Assembly (NCBI GenBank): GCA_037953625.1
Contig: CM075656.1
Location: forward strand, 88,121,001 to 88,185,000
DNA length: 64,000 nt
Source: Crotalaria pallida
Taxonomy: Eukaryota; Streptophyta; Magnoliopsida; Fabales; Fabaceae
Direction of reading: 5' to 3'
The notes under the pieces are model-generated. The model had not been told where the DNA came from. It was given only the letters and a program-made list of their open reading frames with translations, and did not search any database. Positions 23,438 to 35,791 of the stretch are shown here, in pieces. The position numbers and the translations under genes are program-made. Positions within the stretch are counted from its first letter, which is position 1. Every line of letters starts with the position of its first letter.

Positions 23438-26400
23438 CCCGTATGAGCTAAGGTCTGGACTAATTCATTTGTTGCCCAAGTTTAATGGTCTTGCAGGTGA
23501 GGATCCTCATAAACATCTCAAGCAGTTCCATATTGTCTGTGCTACTATGAAACCACATGATGTGCAAGAGGATCATGTTTGTCTTAAGGCATTCCCACAC
23601 TCCCTAGAGGGGCTAGCCACGGATTGGTTGTACGATCTGGCCCCTGGTTCTATCACAGTCTGGGATGACCTGAAGAGGGCATTTTTGGAGAAAAAAAAAT
23701 TCCCTTCATGCAGAACAACAGCAATCCGAAAGGATATATCAGGCATCAGGCAACAAAGTGGAGAAAGTCTCTATGAGTATTGGGAGAGATTCAAGAGACT
23801 GTGTGCGAGCTGCCCCCACCATCAGATCTCAGAGCAGTTGCTTATTCAATATTTCTATGAAGGTCTCAACCTCATGGAGAGAAACATGCTTGATGCTGCA
23901 AGTGGTGGTGCCCTAGGAGACATGACACCTTTAGAAGCCAGAGTCAAGATTGAGAAGATGGCTTCCAATTGTCAACAATTCCATGCAAGGGGCAACAGCG
24001 ATGCAATCATAGTGAGAGGAGTGAATGATGTTGGCACAAGTTCTGGTAAGGTTGAGAAGCTTGAACAGAAGATAGATTCACTTACAACTTTGGTCACTCA
24101 ATTGGCCATCAACCAGAAGAAGTTGTCTCTGCCTGCTAGATTATGTGGCATATGCACATCCGCTGAGCACCCCACAGATGCATGCCCTTCTGTGCAGCAG
24201 CAGCCCACGACTGGTGCTGACCAACCTGAGGCATATGCTGCCAACATCTTCAACAGTAGAAATCAGCAGCCACAGAACTTTGATCTCTCTACCAATAGAT
24301 ACAACCCTGGTTGGAGGAACCATCCCAACCTGAGATGGTCTGATCAGCAGCAACCTTCACAGGTTCAATTTCAGAACAATTCTAGACCACCATATGTACC
24401 TCCTCCAGTCCAGCAACAGAGACAACAACAGGCTAATTCTGCACCACCAGCTCCTAGTACTGAGCAGCAGCCTTCATTGGAAGAGCTGATGAAACAGATG
24501 ACCATGCAAAATCTCCAATTCCAACAGGAAACTAGAGCATCCATTCAAAGACAAGAGGCCTCCATTCAATCTTTGACCAATCAGATGGGACAGATGGCAA
24601 CAACAATCAACACTATGCAATCTCAGAATTCTAACAAGTTGCCATCCCAAACAGTGATCAATCCAAACCAGAATGTGAATGCCATTAGTCTAAGGTCAGG
24701 GAAGCAGATTGTCACACCCACACCAGAATCTGACCTCAACAAAGATGATCTAGTTTCACCCAACAAGAAGACCCAAATGGTCGAGGAGAGTGAGCACACA
24801 AGTACCAGAAAATCCCATCCAACTCAGCCTTCCACAAGCACAACACCTGCTGCTGCCGAACAACCACCCCCCATTCCTCTTCCTTTCCCACCAAGGGGGG
24901 TGACTCAAAGCAAGAAAATGGAAGAGATTGACAAAGAGATACTTGACACATTCAGGAAGGTGGAAGTCAACATACCCCTTCTTGATGCAATCAAGCAAAT
25001 TCCAAGGTATGCAAAGTTCTTGAAGGATCTATGCACACACAAACGGAAGCTCAAGGGCAATGAGAGGATCAACATGGGAAGAAATGTCTCTGCTCTTATA
25101 GGTAAACCCGTCCCTCATATTCCTGAAAAGTGTAAGGATCCTGGAACTTTCTCTGTGCCTTGTATCATAGGTAATACTAAATTTGAGAATGTTTTGCTAG
25201 ATTTAGGAGCATCTATTAATGTTATGCCTATGTCTGTTTTCAAATCTCTTTCACTTGGACCTCTTCAACCTACGGGTGTGGTTATTCATTTGGCAAATAG
25301 ATCTACTGCCTACCCCGCAGGTTTGATAGAGGATGTCCTGGTTCGGGTTGAAGAGCTTATCTTTCCTGCTGATTTTTATATTCTTGATATGGAAGAGGAC
25401 ACCTCTCGTAGTGCTGTCCCTATCATATTAGGGAGACCATTTTTGAAAACAGCCCGAACCAAGATAGATGTGCATGCAGGTACACTTTCCATGGAATTTG
25501 ATGACAGTGTGGTTCGATTCAATATTTTTGATGCTATGAAACATTTTTCTGATGACCACTCTGTTTTTCATGTTGACTTGATTGATGATCTGATTGATGA
25601 GCATGTTCTAGACTTTTTGCATGATTATGATTTGCCATCTTTCACTAGCTCATTTACTTGTTCTGCATGTTCTGATTCCGAAATGTGCACTGCATGCATT
25701 GAAATTGACCAGTTTTTAAATTCTGCCACTGCATCTGTTGATTCATATGATATAGATTCAGATCATGCTAACCCCATTTCTGTTTTGCATGAGTCTAATT
25801 CACTTGTTCAGGTGCAGGCGGCAGAATCCAATTCTGCTGCTCCTTTAGTTCCATCTGTGATGCAGGCACCTTTATTGGACCTGAAGCCCCTTCCTCCTCA
25901 TCTCAAATATGCTTACTTGGAGGCTGAGCAGAAACTTCCAGTGATCATCTCTACCTCCCTTTCTGTTGCTCAAGAGAAGCAACTGCTGGATGTGATTAGA
26001 GCAAACAAAAGGGCAATAGGATGGACTTTGGCAGACATACCTGGTATTAGCCCCTCCATGTGCATGCATCGGATTTTATTGGAGGATGGGGCTAAACCAG
26101 TGAGACAACCCCAGAGACGGTTGAACCCCCAGATTCTTGATGTGGTGAAGAAAGAGGTCACCAAGCTGCTGCAAGCTGGCATTATCTACCCCATTTCAGA
26201 CAACACTTGGGTAAGCCCGGTTCAAGTAGTTCCCAAGAAGTCTGGGGCGACAGTTGTCAAAAATGAGAAGGATGAGCTGATTCCCACTAGAGTGCAGAAC
26301 AGTTGGAGAGTCTGCATTGATTATAGGAAGCTCAACCAGGCGACCCGCAAGGATCACTTTCCTCTTCCCTTCATTGATCAGATGTTGGAGCGCCTGGCAG

Positions 26401-27458
26401 GTAAATCTCACTATTTCTTCTTAGATGGTTTCTCTGGTTATTTCGAAATCTGTATTGCACCAGAGGACCAACATAAGACTACATTTACCTGTCCTTTTGG
26501 TACATTTGCTTATAGGAAGATGCCTTTTGGCCTATGCAATGCTCCTGGCACTTTTCAAATATGTATGATGAGTATTTTTAATGACTTACTTGAGCATTGC
26601 ATAGAGGTCTTCATGGATGATTTTAGTGTATATGGTTCCTCTTTTGATGCATGTCTTGATAGTTTGTCTAAGGTGCTTAATAGGTGCATTGAGACTAACC
26701 TTGTCTTGAATTTTGAAAAATGTCATTTTATGGTAGAACAAGGCATAGTCTTAGGGCACATTATTTCGCATAAGGGCATAGAGGTTGACCCTGCTAAGCT
26801 GCATGTAATATCACATTTGCCTTACCCCTCTTGCGTGCGAGAGGTGCGTTCTTTTCTTGGCCATGCAGGTTTCTATCGCAGGTTTATTCAGAACTTTAGC
26901 AAGATAGCCCTTCCACTATCCAACTTGCTTCAAAAGGATACCACATTTGAGTTTGGAGACCAATGCAAGAAGGCATTTGATGAGCTAAAGAGAGCACTCA
27001 CCACCACTCCCATCATCCAACCACCTGACTGGACTCTCCCATTTGAGCTCATGACCGATGCCTCGAATTATGCTTTGGGAGCAGTTCTCTCCCAAAGGGT
27101 TGGTAAGATGTCTCATGTGATTTATTATACATCTAGGACTTTAGATTCAGCACAAGTTAATTACACCACAACTGAAAAAGAGCTGTTAGCCATTGTCTTT
27201 GCACTTGATAAGTTTAGATCATATCTATTAGGTTCTAAGGTTGTGGTGTATACTGATCATGCTGCTCTGAAGTATCTTTTGAAAAAGACAGATTCCAAAC
27301 CTAGGTTGATTAGATGGATGTTGCTCCTCCAGGAGTTTGATCTTGAGATTCAGGATCGGAGTGGTGCACATAACCTTGTCGCAGACCACTTGAGTAGAAT
27401 AGAGAGAGAGGAGGATGCATTCCTATCCGGGATGACTTCCCGGATGAGCAGCTTTTAG
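23406..27458 (+). pseudogene. Athila gag-protease-RT-RNase H
   Basis: Open for 1350 codons, continuing the gag frame lost at about 23415. Residues about 1-240 are gag (WDDLKRAFLEK, GESLYEYWERF), and a CX2CX4HX4C knuckle (CGICTSAEHPTDAC) is at about 247-260. A Q-rich linker follows to about 400. Protease is near 598 with DLGASINVMP, the usual Athila variant of the aspartic site. The RT active site FMDD is near 1068, and RNase H is about 1215-1330 with TDASNYALGAVLSQR and YTDHAALKYLL. The frame stops at 27456-27458, while homology carries on in another frame from about 27420. The start at 23406 is not an ATG, so expression would need the upstream ATG plus a frame change. Confidence 0.88.
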
Positions 27459-28801
27459 TTTTGCATGTTTCACATCCCTCTCCCCTTATTCCTTGGTTTG
27501 CTGATATTGTAAATTATATAGTTGCATCTGTTTTTCCACCCTTGGCATCCAAAGCTCAAAGAGACAAATTGAAGAGCGATGCCAAGTATTATGTATGGGA
27601 TGACCCCTATTTGTGGCGTTTTTGCAGCGATCAGGTCATTCGCAGGTGCATTCCAGACCAGGAGATCCAATCGGTTCTCCAATTTTGCCATGCTTCACCA
27701 GTTGGAGGCCACTTTGGCACTCAAAGGACAGCACGAAAGGTGTTGGATTCTGGATTTTATTGGCCTACCATCTTCAAGGATGCAAGCAAAATCTGCAGCT
27801 CATGTGAGCAATGTCAAAGGGCAGGAGACACCCTATCTTGGAGGCAACAGATGCCGCAACAACCTATGTTGTTCTGTGAGGTGTTTGATGTCTGGGGTAT
27901 AGATTTCATGGGCCCCTTTCCTGTTTCTTTTGGTTTTTATTATATCTTACTTGCTGTGGATTATGTATCCAAATGGGTGGAAGCTAAGGCCACCAGGACT
28001 AATGATGCTCAGGTTGTTGTAGATTTTGTCAGGACTAATATCCTTTGCAGGTTTGGCATACCTAGAGCCATAGTCAGTGATCAAGGCACACACTTCTGCA
28101 ATAGATCCATGCAAGCTTTGCTCAAGAAGTATGGGGTTGTGCACAAAGTTTCTACACCATATCACCCCCAAACCAATGGGCAAGCTGAGATTTCAAACAG
28201 AGAGATCAAGCGGATTTTGGAGAAGATGGTGAAGCCTAATAGAAAGGATTGGAGCACACGATTGGAGGATGCTCTATGGGCCCATCGGACTGCTTACAAG
28301 GCACCCATAGGGATGTCACCTTATCGGGTTGTTTTTGGTAAGGCATGCCACCTGCCTGTGGAGATAGAGCACCGTGCATATTGGGCTGTGAAGCAATGCA
28401 ACTTAGCTCTTGATCAAGCGGGTGAGGAGAGGAAGCTGCAGTTGAGTGAGCTAGATGAGATCCGTTTGGAGGCCTATGAGAATTCAAAGTTCTACAAAGA
28501 GAAGACCAAGAAGCTCCATGATAGCTCAATTTGCAGAAAGGAGTTCTTGGTTGGTCAAAAAGTGTTGCTCTACAACTCTAGGCTTGGAATCATGAGTGTA
28601 AAGCTCCGCTCTAAATGGATTGGACCGTTTGTTGTTACCCAGGTGTTTCCTTATGGCACTGTGGAGATCAAGAGTGAGTCCACAGACAAGAGCTTCAAAG
28701 TCAATGGCCACCGACTCAAGCCTTTCCTCACTACCCCTTCTTTGGATGATGCACCTGTGGAGGAAGCCTCATTGGTCGACCCCATTTTTGACCCACCATA
28801 A
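27420..28801 (+). pseudogene. Athila integrase, in a shifted frame
   Basis: Follows RNase H after a 1-nt shift near 27418-27424. The zinc-binding region (CHASPVGGH to CSSCEQC) is at about residues 75-120 counted from 27461. The catalytic D in GIDFMGPF, D in VSDQGTHF and E in NGQAEISNR are present, with exactly 35 residues between the last two. The C-terminal domain has GQKVLLYNSRL and WIGPFVVT. No chromodomain follows. Length is as expected, and the stop is at 28799-28801. Confidence 0.88.
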
Positions 28802-30302
28802 TTTAGGGAGTCTTCTTTTCTCCTTCTTTACTACTTTTATTCCACTTGTCTATATCTGTCTGCTTCTGCTATTTGTTTTACATTGAGGACAATGTGTGAT
28901 TTAAGTGTGGGGGGAGAGTAGTTTAGGTTGCATATTTTTGCTTTGATTTTTTAGGTTTTGCTAAGTTTTGGGCATTTTCTTGCATGTTTTTGCTTCATTT
29001 TAGTAGAGTCTTGGTATCTTGTGTCTGAATTCATGCATTTCTGTGTGTAAAGTTGCTTTTGATAATTAAGAGGTGGTAACACTGTGATAGAATTGTCCCT
29101 TTTGTGAGGATTTGAGCCTTAATTATGGGTGGATTGCTATATATGCCACCTAATTTTTCTTTCATGTGTGATTGCACTCTGGATTACTTGCACTCTAGAA
29201 CTTGACTTGACTCTTGTTGATACTTGATATTCCCATGCACATTTTGAAATGATTTAGGCATTGTTTTTTTTTTCTTGAATAAGCCACTAGCCATATGAGC
29301 CTACCTTGAATGAATTTATCCTTTGATAGCCCCTTTGAGCCTTTATATCCCTTTTCTTTGTTCTTTAGCTCATTACAAGCCTATGACTGAAAAACCATGA
29401 TTTTCCTAACCTTAGGGAATGTTGGAGCTTTGGAATTGTTTTGGGAATGGGTATTAAGTAAGCGAGGGTGCTTTGTTCTTCATCTCTTGTGAGTTCTGGG
29501 TTTTGCCTCTATGGTCGGTGATGTAATTATGGCTTTATCTCATTATGCCATTTTTGTTGTTTCTTCTTTCCTTTCGTTCATGAAGTTCTGCAATGAAAAA
29601 AAAATTGAAAAAATGAATGATGAAAAAAAAAAGAAGAAGAAGAAGAAAAAAAAGAAAAAAAATGGAATAAAAGGTTGATTGAGGCATAGAGGATTGGAAT
29701 TAGAGGTTGTTTTTATGTTTATCATTTCATTTTGGGGTGGATTGTGCTTATTTTTTTTACTTATTCCCCATTGCTCCTTTATTTCCTTGGGTTTTAGCTA
29801 CATTTCCCATATTTTTATCCTACCTTGTCCTTGGCCCCATTACAACCCTGAAAAGACCTTTTGATCTTAATGTGCATGTGTGTTGATTGTTGATGTTAGA
29901 GGCTTGTCAAGCCTATGGTTGTGTTTGTTTTTCATGATGTGCCTTGAGTGTAAACACTGATTAACCTTAAACACTTGAGTGTAAACACTATTGAGTGATC
30001 CTTGTGAGTTTCTATCATCTTTGTGACTACCCTCTTGATGTCATTGGTTTTCTTTGCATATTTGAAATAATTGGATGATGTTCATGAATGCCTTGATTCT
30101 TTGGTCCTTATTTTCTTCGTGTGCTCGATTTTGCCCATTTCTTTGCATTTCCTAGAATTCATTGTGAAGTATGTAATCTCTTAGGTTTGCATTCATTAGT
30201 TGTAGTAATCTTGTTACATGATTCACTTTGGTGCATATTGATCTTCTCAGTCCTAATTCTTAGTTTTGCCCAGGAGTGCAAAAGGATAAGTGTGGGGGTA
30301 TT
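28802..30302 (+). other. Athila 3' noncoding region and polypurine tracts
   Basis: About 1.5 kb without a supported gene; env-like coding known from some Athila elements is absent. A purine-rich AAGTGTGGGGGGAGAG (about 28901-28916) follows integrase, and a second tract ATAAGTGTGGGGGTAT lies directly before the 3' LTR. An A/G-rich run (about 29596-29668) lies between. Confidence 0.7.
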
Positions 30303-31421
30303 TGATGAGCATTTTATTTTCCATTTTTCCTTGCATTATTTTACTCCTATTATTGATACTTGTTGCCTATTTGACATTGTTTAGCTTGATTTAGTGATTT
30401 AGAGTTTATTGGACTATTATTCTGAATATTGTTTAATTTGGGATTATTTAGCCTAATTAATTCAATTTCTATTTTCAGGTCATATTTGGCACAAGGGCTT
30501 TTTGGACATTTTGGGAATGAAGATTTAATTTTGGAAGAGAAGATATATGATGAAGTGAAGATTGTAATCTATCTTTAGGATTAGTTGAGATTTAGTTATA
30601 TCTTTTAAGATTTAGATTTTATCTATAAGATATTTTTAGATTTAATTTAGAGATAAGCTTTCCTTAGGATTTGGGCCCATGATTTAGGCCCGTTTTGTGA
30701 TTTAAAAAGCCAAATTCGTGTAAACCCTAGGAGAGACCTTCCATTCACGTTTTTTACATTCTCTCTCATAGAGAAGACTTAGTTTTGCTCTCCAAGCTTG
30801 TGGAGGCTGCTAGGGTTTCTCTCTCTTCTCTTTTCTACACGTTTTTGGTATTTTTCTTCATGGAAGGCTAAACTCTTAGGTTAAATCCCTTTGGTAATGT
30901 ATCAGATACTCTTGAGGTTTTATTCTTAATGCTATTTCGTTTTTATTCACTGTTTTCATGCTTATTGATATGTTATGGTTCGCTTAGTTCCATTCTATAG
31001 AGATAATCCATGTGTATGAATGCTTAATTTATGCAAACTCGTAAAAACTCCATGCTTTGGCTTTTAATGCTTAATTAGAGGTTTGGGTTTTGGGGTGAGA
31101 ATTGAATTTTCGCTTAGTATTTAATTCTCACGAGTTGGACAGTGAAGAGGAAAGAAATTGATCTTTTGTGACCGATGATAGAGTTGTGAACGCGAGCCAA
31201 AGGGGTTTATCCGCTTTTCCTTATCTGTTTCTTCGTTTTGATTTAATTCTGTTTTGATTTCAATTATTCAATATTCAATACAAAAAAAACCCCCTGTTTT
31301 CTATGCATACTATGTGTTCGACCTTTTGCTTGATAAGATATTCCTTGGGAGACGACCTAGGAGTCACTTCCTAGTACTATACTTAAACTGTTTTTATTTG
31401 TATCGGGTACGGCCTCGATAA
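30303..31421 (+). repeat. Athila 3' LTR
   Basis: 1119 bp. By eye about seven substitutions separate it from 19716-20834, including the very last bases (GATAA against AATCA). TSD ACCTC follows at 31422-31426. Confidence 0.92.
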
Positions 31422-31426
31422 ACCTC

Positions 31427-31512
31427 CTCCTTGGTTGTCGTCGTCGTTGTTTGCCATTTCGTGCAGTGAGCGGTGGGAATACTGGTTATTCGTTCCCCAC
31501 AGACGGCGCCAA
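31427..31512 (-). other. Tat gag first codons, leader and primer-binding site
   Basis: On the minus strand the Tat 5' LTR is followed at once by the primer-binding site TTGGCGCCGTCTGTGGGGA (31512-31494), a very short leader, and the gag ATG at 31457-31455. The N/D/G-rich first codons run to the Athila insertion point. The leader between PBS and ATG is only about 36 nt. Confidence 0.8.
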
Positions 31513-32143
31513 TGTAGTGTCCTTGAACACTTTATGTCCTTAACCCTTTCAGCCCTCAAGATTATGGTAATCAGGAGTTCACCAGAAGGTCAAGTATCTA
31601 CGTATGACCTTATGGTTTTTCTGCAATTCCAGTTGGGAAAGGCAGGATCTCCCCAGTCAACAAGTGTGTGCAGAGTGTCAACTTAGGGATGAGAGTACGT
31701 ACCTGAAACCCTAGCTATTGTGAGCTATTTATAGGGTTTGGAGGAAGTTGATGTGGGCCGTATGGGTCTCGTATCAAGGTGAGCTGAACCGGGATTCTAT
31801 GAGGGAATATAGGAGATTTATTCCCTTAGAGTCCGGATAGGATCAGCTCACGATCCCATGTAGAGGCTGTTGCGAGATTCTAGGAGATATGGGTAGAAGT
31901 GATAGGAAGCCTTGGTGAGACTGAGTCAACCTACCAGCCGACGTTATGTCTCGGTTCTAGAATCCCGAGCCGATAGAGTGAAGACTGTTGTTGAGGCTCG
32001 GTCCCATAAAGTCCGAGCCTGGTCTTTTCGTACGCTCGGAATGAACGTGTCCGAGCGTGGGACGTTTAAGCAAACCGAGGGAAAGGTCCTTGGAAAATCC
32101 TTTATATAGGACTGTAATTTTTATACGGTCGGCAGACCCTACA
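31513..32143 (-). repeat. Tat 5' LTR
   Basis: 631 bp, adjacent to the PBS in element orientation. TSD GTCCC is at 32144-32148. A TATATAA-type box on the minus strand near 32102 is a candidate promoter. Confidence 0.92.
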
Positions 32144-32148
32144 GTCCC

Positions 32149-32362
32149 TATCGTTAGGAAAAATTCGTTAATTGCTGATGTAGTTAACAAAACGTCACAT
32201 CAGCAGCATACACGTGTGCAAGTATTGTATGTCACCGATAGCATGCATGACGTGAATGATTCGGATCCCCAAGAACAAAAGGGCCAAGACCAACCAAAAT
32301 GTGTTTGTGGATTGGGTTATGGCCCATTTGCTCCTGCCGGTCCCGATCATCCACGTCATCCT
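32149..32362. mobile_element. Interrupted inverted-repeat element, piece 2
   Basis: Continues piece 1 after the Tat insertion. AAAAATTCGTTAATT, ACGTCACATCA and ACACGTGTGC have complements in 43060-43140. The interior (32240-32362) is GC-richer and has no recognised gene. The Sirevirus begins at 32363. Confidence 0.7.
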
Positions 32363-33948
32363 TGTAGAATCAAGTCTCCAATGAGGTGGATTTATTTTGA
32401 TGATGACAATATAATTAGATCATAGATTTAAAGGAAGAATTCAAGCTCACCAAGTCAAGAAGATCAAGTGCATCATTTAGCTAGTCATTCTTTTTGTACT
32501 TTAAATGTAATCTTATTTATTGAGAGTGGGTAGCTTAGGAAGTAATCTCACCCTTAGGATAAATAATTTTAAATGCATGAAAAAGGTTGGGGTTACATAA
32601 AATTATTCCTTGAAGAGAGAATTGAAATAAATTGTTGAAAAACATGATTTTTATCATCTCTGGGCAAAACACTCGAGTAAGCACAAAAATACTCGAGTAT
32701 AAAGTCACTCGAGTAATCTGAAAGTTACTCAAGTATCAAAACACTCGAGTACTTCCCAGAATACTCGAGTACTTCAGCCTCAAATCAGAGATTTGACCGT
32801 TAGTTCAATACATGGGCATTTCTATTGTAAGATGGGCAAAACACTCGAGTAGTGTCAAAAGTACTCGAGTATTTTGGTTCTGACAGCAAAATTTTAACCG
32901 TTGGAAAAGGGCAAAAATGGAATGAAAGAGTTGATTTTACTCTTTCATTGTATTTTTCATATATTAGAAATGAATGCCATTGAACTAACCAACAAGAACA
33001 TTAAAGTCTATTGTGCTAAATATTCATTTTGATAATTCTCTCTCTCAAGTGAAAAATACTCTAACTCAATCTATTCATTCATCATTATTATTTGTTCTAA
33101 GAGTTAGAGTTTGTGCTTAATTGTTGTGGAAATCATTTGTTGGATTTCTCCACATTCACATACACTTCTTGTTCTAAAAAATCTTGGTTGGTAACCAAGT
33201 GTACCTAAGTGGGTCTTAGGTTCATTCAAGACTTGGGAGGTTCTCAAGCAAGGGCTAAGAGGTTCTTAGTTTTGGTGGAGCTCTTGAAGGTTTCAAGGAG
33301 CTTGAAGAAGAAGGAGTCTTCATCACCAACATCAAATTGGGGTAGAAATTCAAGAGTTTGGTACACTCTTGGAAGGGATAGGTTGAGTGAGGCATCTCAA
33401 TACCCTTTGTAATATTTCTAACAATTTGATTTTAGTAGACACTCCTAAGATTCTTAGGGGGACTGGACTAGCTCTCTAAATAGAGAGTGAACCAGTATAA
33501 AATCGGTGGTGTTGATCTTTTATAGCTCTCTTTAACTTCAAGTCAAAACCAAACCTAAGTTGCTCAAAAGGGGATTATTAATTAGAGTAGTAATTCCGCA
33601 GCAATTAAGTTGTTTTCAAGTTGTTATAACTTTATTTAATTGTTTTCTACTCTATTATTAATCTGCCCTGTACTGTATTAATTGTTATTGATTAAAGTGC
33701 ATATTTTCCAGAAACTGTTTTTCTGCTAACTGCACGATTTACTCGAGTATTCTTAAGAAGACTCGAGTGTTCTTGTGATTTTACTCGAGTAGTCTTAAAC
33801 ACACTCGAGTATTCTTGCTCTGTTTCTGAAAAATCTGCACGTGATCAATTATACTTAATTGCATTACAAAAATTAGTCACTGTTGCATTCATATTACTAT
33901 TCACCCCCCCCTCTAGTAATTGCTAAGCCCGCTTGTTGGTTTCCAACA
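32363..33948 (+). repeat. Sirevirus 5' LTR with ACTCGAGT array
   Basis: Contains 11 exact copies of the palindrome ACTCGAGT (32671, 32691, 32707, 32743, 32763, 32843, 32863, 33741, 33761, 33783, 33803) and one variant at 32727, in two clusters with about 16-22 bp spacing. The rest of the LTR lacks it. Confidence 0.92.
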
Positions 33949-33950
33949 AG

Positions 33951-33964
33951 TGGTATCAGAGCTC
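33951..33964 (+). promoter_or_regulatory. Sirevirus primer-binding site
   Basis: TGGTATCAGAGCTC two bases after the LTR, complementary to the 3' end of initiator tRNA-Met. Confidence 0.92.
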
Positions 33965-34005
33965 GGTCGAAAGATCGAGCGTAAAAGCTTTTTCGAAAAG
34001 ATCCT

Positions 34006-35778
34006 TTGGAAACTATGGGCTCTAGCAATTATCAAGAAGGATCCTCTTCAATAAACCGCCCTCCATTCTTTAATGGTGAAGGGTATGCTTATTGGAAGGT
34101 TCGGATGAGAGTTTTTATTGAAGCAATAGACACCGATATTTGGGATGCAATAGAGGATGGTCCATATATTCCTAGACATATGATAAATGGGGAAGTCATT
34201 GAAATTCCTAGGAAAAGTTGGAATGATGATGATAAAAAGAAAGTATCTTTTGATTTAAAAGCTAAAAACATCATCTTTTCGGCTTTATCCCATGATGAAT
34301 TTTATCGAGTTTCTCAATGCAAGTCGGCTAAAGAGATGTGGGACACTTTGGAAGTCACACATGAAGGAACAAGTGAAGTAAGAAATGCTAGATTAAATTC
34401 TTTAACACATGAATATGAATTATTTCACATGTTCCCGAATGAATCTATTGATGACTTACAAAAGAGGTTTTCACATATCATTAGTCACTTGATTTCTCTA
34501 GGAAAGCAATTTCGTGATGGTGAAACTACTCACAAAATTTTGAGATGCCTTGATAGAAAATGGCAACCAAAGGTCACCGCCATCAAGGAGTCCAAGGATT
34601 TGAACACTATGGACTTGGCAACCTTGTTTGGGAAGCTCAAGGAACATGAGATTGATCTATCAAGACTTAGCTCACATGAGGAGTCGGACAAAAAGAAGAA
34701 GAGCATCTATCTCAAGGCCTCAACCAAAGTTGTAAAAGAGGTTGAAGATGACTCTACAAGTGAGAACTCCGATCATGCACTCAATGAGGAGGAAATTGGA
34801 TTATTTGCGAAAAGATTCAATAAATTCCTCAAGGGTAAGAAGAGTGGCTCATCATCAAGAGATAGAAGACCCAAGGAGCAAAAATCAAAGAACAAGACTT
34901 CAAGTGATGTAGTGAAGTGTCATGAATGTGGAGGCATTGGACATATAAGGATGGAATGTCCCACATACTTGAGAAAGAGTGAAAAGAAGACCCAAGAGGG
35001 CAAAGGCAAGAGAGCTTACATTGTGTGGGATGCACCGGAGAAGGATGCAAAATCATCATCAAGTAGCTCGGATGATGAAGTTGCAAATCTATGTCTCATG
35101 GCTAGAAGCAACAATGAAGCCTCAAGTGCCAATGGTGAAAATGAGGATGAGGTATCATCTCAAAGTTCTAGCTTTTCCTCTTCCTCTATTCCTTATGATG
35201 ATTTGCTCAATGAGTATAATGAAATGTTAACACAATTTGAAAAACTAGCTAAGGTTAACAAGGAAAAAGGAAAGAAAATTTTGGAGTATCAAAAGGAAAT
35301 TAATGAATTGGAAAAATATATAAATGACTTGAAACTCCAAAATGCATCCTTAGAACTTGCTAGCTCTAGTCATGTTTGTGATTGTGCAAATCCTAAGGAA
35401 ACTATCACTAATTGTGAGAAGTGTGGTGAACTTGAAAATGAAGTTAAAGAATTGAAAAACAAACTCAACACACTCTCCAATAGTGATAGGAACCTAGATC
35501 GGTTACTTAGTTCACAAAGACATAATTCAAACAAAACCGGTTTAGGATATGTCCATAAGAAAAGAAACAATAAAGTGGTTGGTTCAATCTCTAAAGTTGA
35601 TTTTACAAAGAAACCAACTTGCTTTTATTGTGGAAAATTTGGACATACAAACAATAGGTGCCTTATTAAGAATTTTGAAATTAAAAAGGGCACTTATGTT
35701 TGGATTAAGAAGGAAGCAACATCCAAAGCTAACCCAAAGGGACCCAACATAATTTGGGTACCCAAAATGAGCAAATGA
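34006..35778 (+). CDS. gag: Sirevirus gag, 590 aa
   Basis: Capsid-type protein of copia elements (UBN2-like region at about residues 60-230, with KSAKEMWDTLE and the downstream LTHEYELFHM block). Two CCHC zinc knuckles are present: CHECGGIGHIRMEC at about 305-318 and CFYCGKFGHTNNRC at about 539-552. A serine-rich, acidic linker and a coiled coil (about 400-500) lie between them, typical of long Sirevirus gags. The ATG at 34006 is the first good start, 42 nt after the PBS. The frame is intact and ends at a TGA. Pol begins 13 nt later in another frame, so it would need frameshifting, re-initiation, or has lost its link to gag. Confidence 0.9.
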   Translation: METMGSSNYQEGSSSINRPPFFNGEGYAYWKVRMRVFIEAIDTDIWDAIEDGPYIPRHMINGEVIEIPRKSWNDDDKKKVSFDLKAKNIIFSALSHDEFYRVSQCKSAKEMWDTLEVTHEGTSEVRNARLNSLTHEYELFHMFPNESIDDLQKRFSHIISHLISLGKQFRDGETTHKILRCLDRKWQPKVTAIKESKDLNTMDLATLFGKLKEHEIDLSRLSSHEESDKKKKSIYLKASTKVVKEVEDDSTSENSDHALNEEEIGLFAKRFNKFLKGKKSGSSSRDRRPKEQKSKNKTSSDVVKCHECGGIGHIRMECPTYLRKSEKKTQEGKGKRAYIVWDAPEKDAKSSSSSSDDEVANLCLMARSNNEASSANGENEDEVSSQSSSFSSSSIPYDDLLNEYNEMLTQFEKLAKVNKEKGKKILEYQKEINELEKYINDLKLQNASLELASSSHVCDCANPKETITNCEKCGELENEVKELKNKLNTLSNSDRNLDRLLSSQRHNSNKTGLGYVHKKRNNKVVGSISKVDFTKKPTCFYCGKFGHTNNRCLIKNFEIKKGTYVWIKKEATSKANPKGPNIIWVPKMSK

Positions 35779-35791
35779 GTTTGTTTTGTAG

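Larger units (their letters stand above)
19716..31421 (+). mobile_element. Ty3/gypsy Athila-lineage LTR retrotransposon
   Basis: Two 1119-bp LTRs start TGATGAGC. The 5' LTR ends ATCA and the 3' LTR ends ATAA, one of about seven differences. The target duplication ACCTC is at 19711-19715 and 31422-31426, inside codons 11-12 of the Tat gag. The primer-binding site matches the Asp-tRNA type used by Athila/Calypso elements. Gag with a WDDLKRAFLEK block, protease, RT, RNase H and a D,D35E integrase follow in the usual order. Total length is 11.7 kb including a 1.6-kb solo LTR. No env-like frame is left after integrase. Confidence 0.93.
9675..32143 (-). mobile_element. Ty3/gypsy Tat-lineage LTR retrotransposon (split by Athila)
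   Basis: The two 631-bp LTRs begin TGTAGTGTCC and end CCCTACA, flanked by the 5-bp duplication GTCCC (9670-9674 and 32144-32148). Orientation is minus: the primer-binding site abuts the right LTR and the purine tract abuts the left. Without the inserted Athila the element is about 10.76 kb. Tat assignment rests on a second, archaeal-type RNase H after the first, an integrase without a chromodomain, and an extra gene downstream of pol in antisense, all known features of the lineage. By eye the LTRs differ at 8-9 sites. Confidence 0.92.

Noticed and set aside
33209..33412. 67-codon frame repeated at 42327-42530
   Set aside because: The identical copies are the two Sirevirus LTRs, so the repetition does not show coding.
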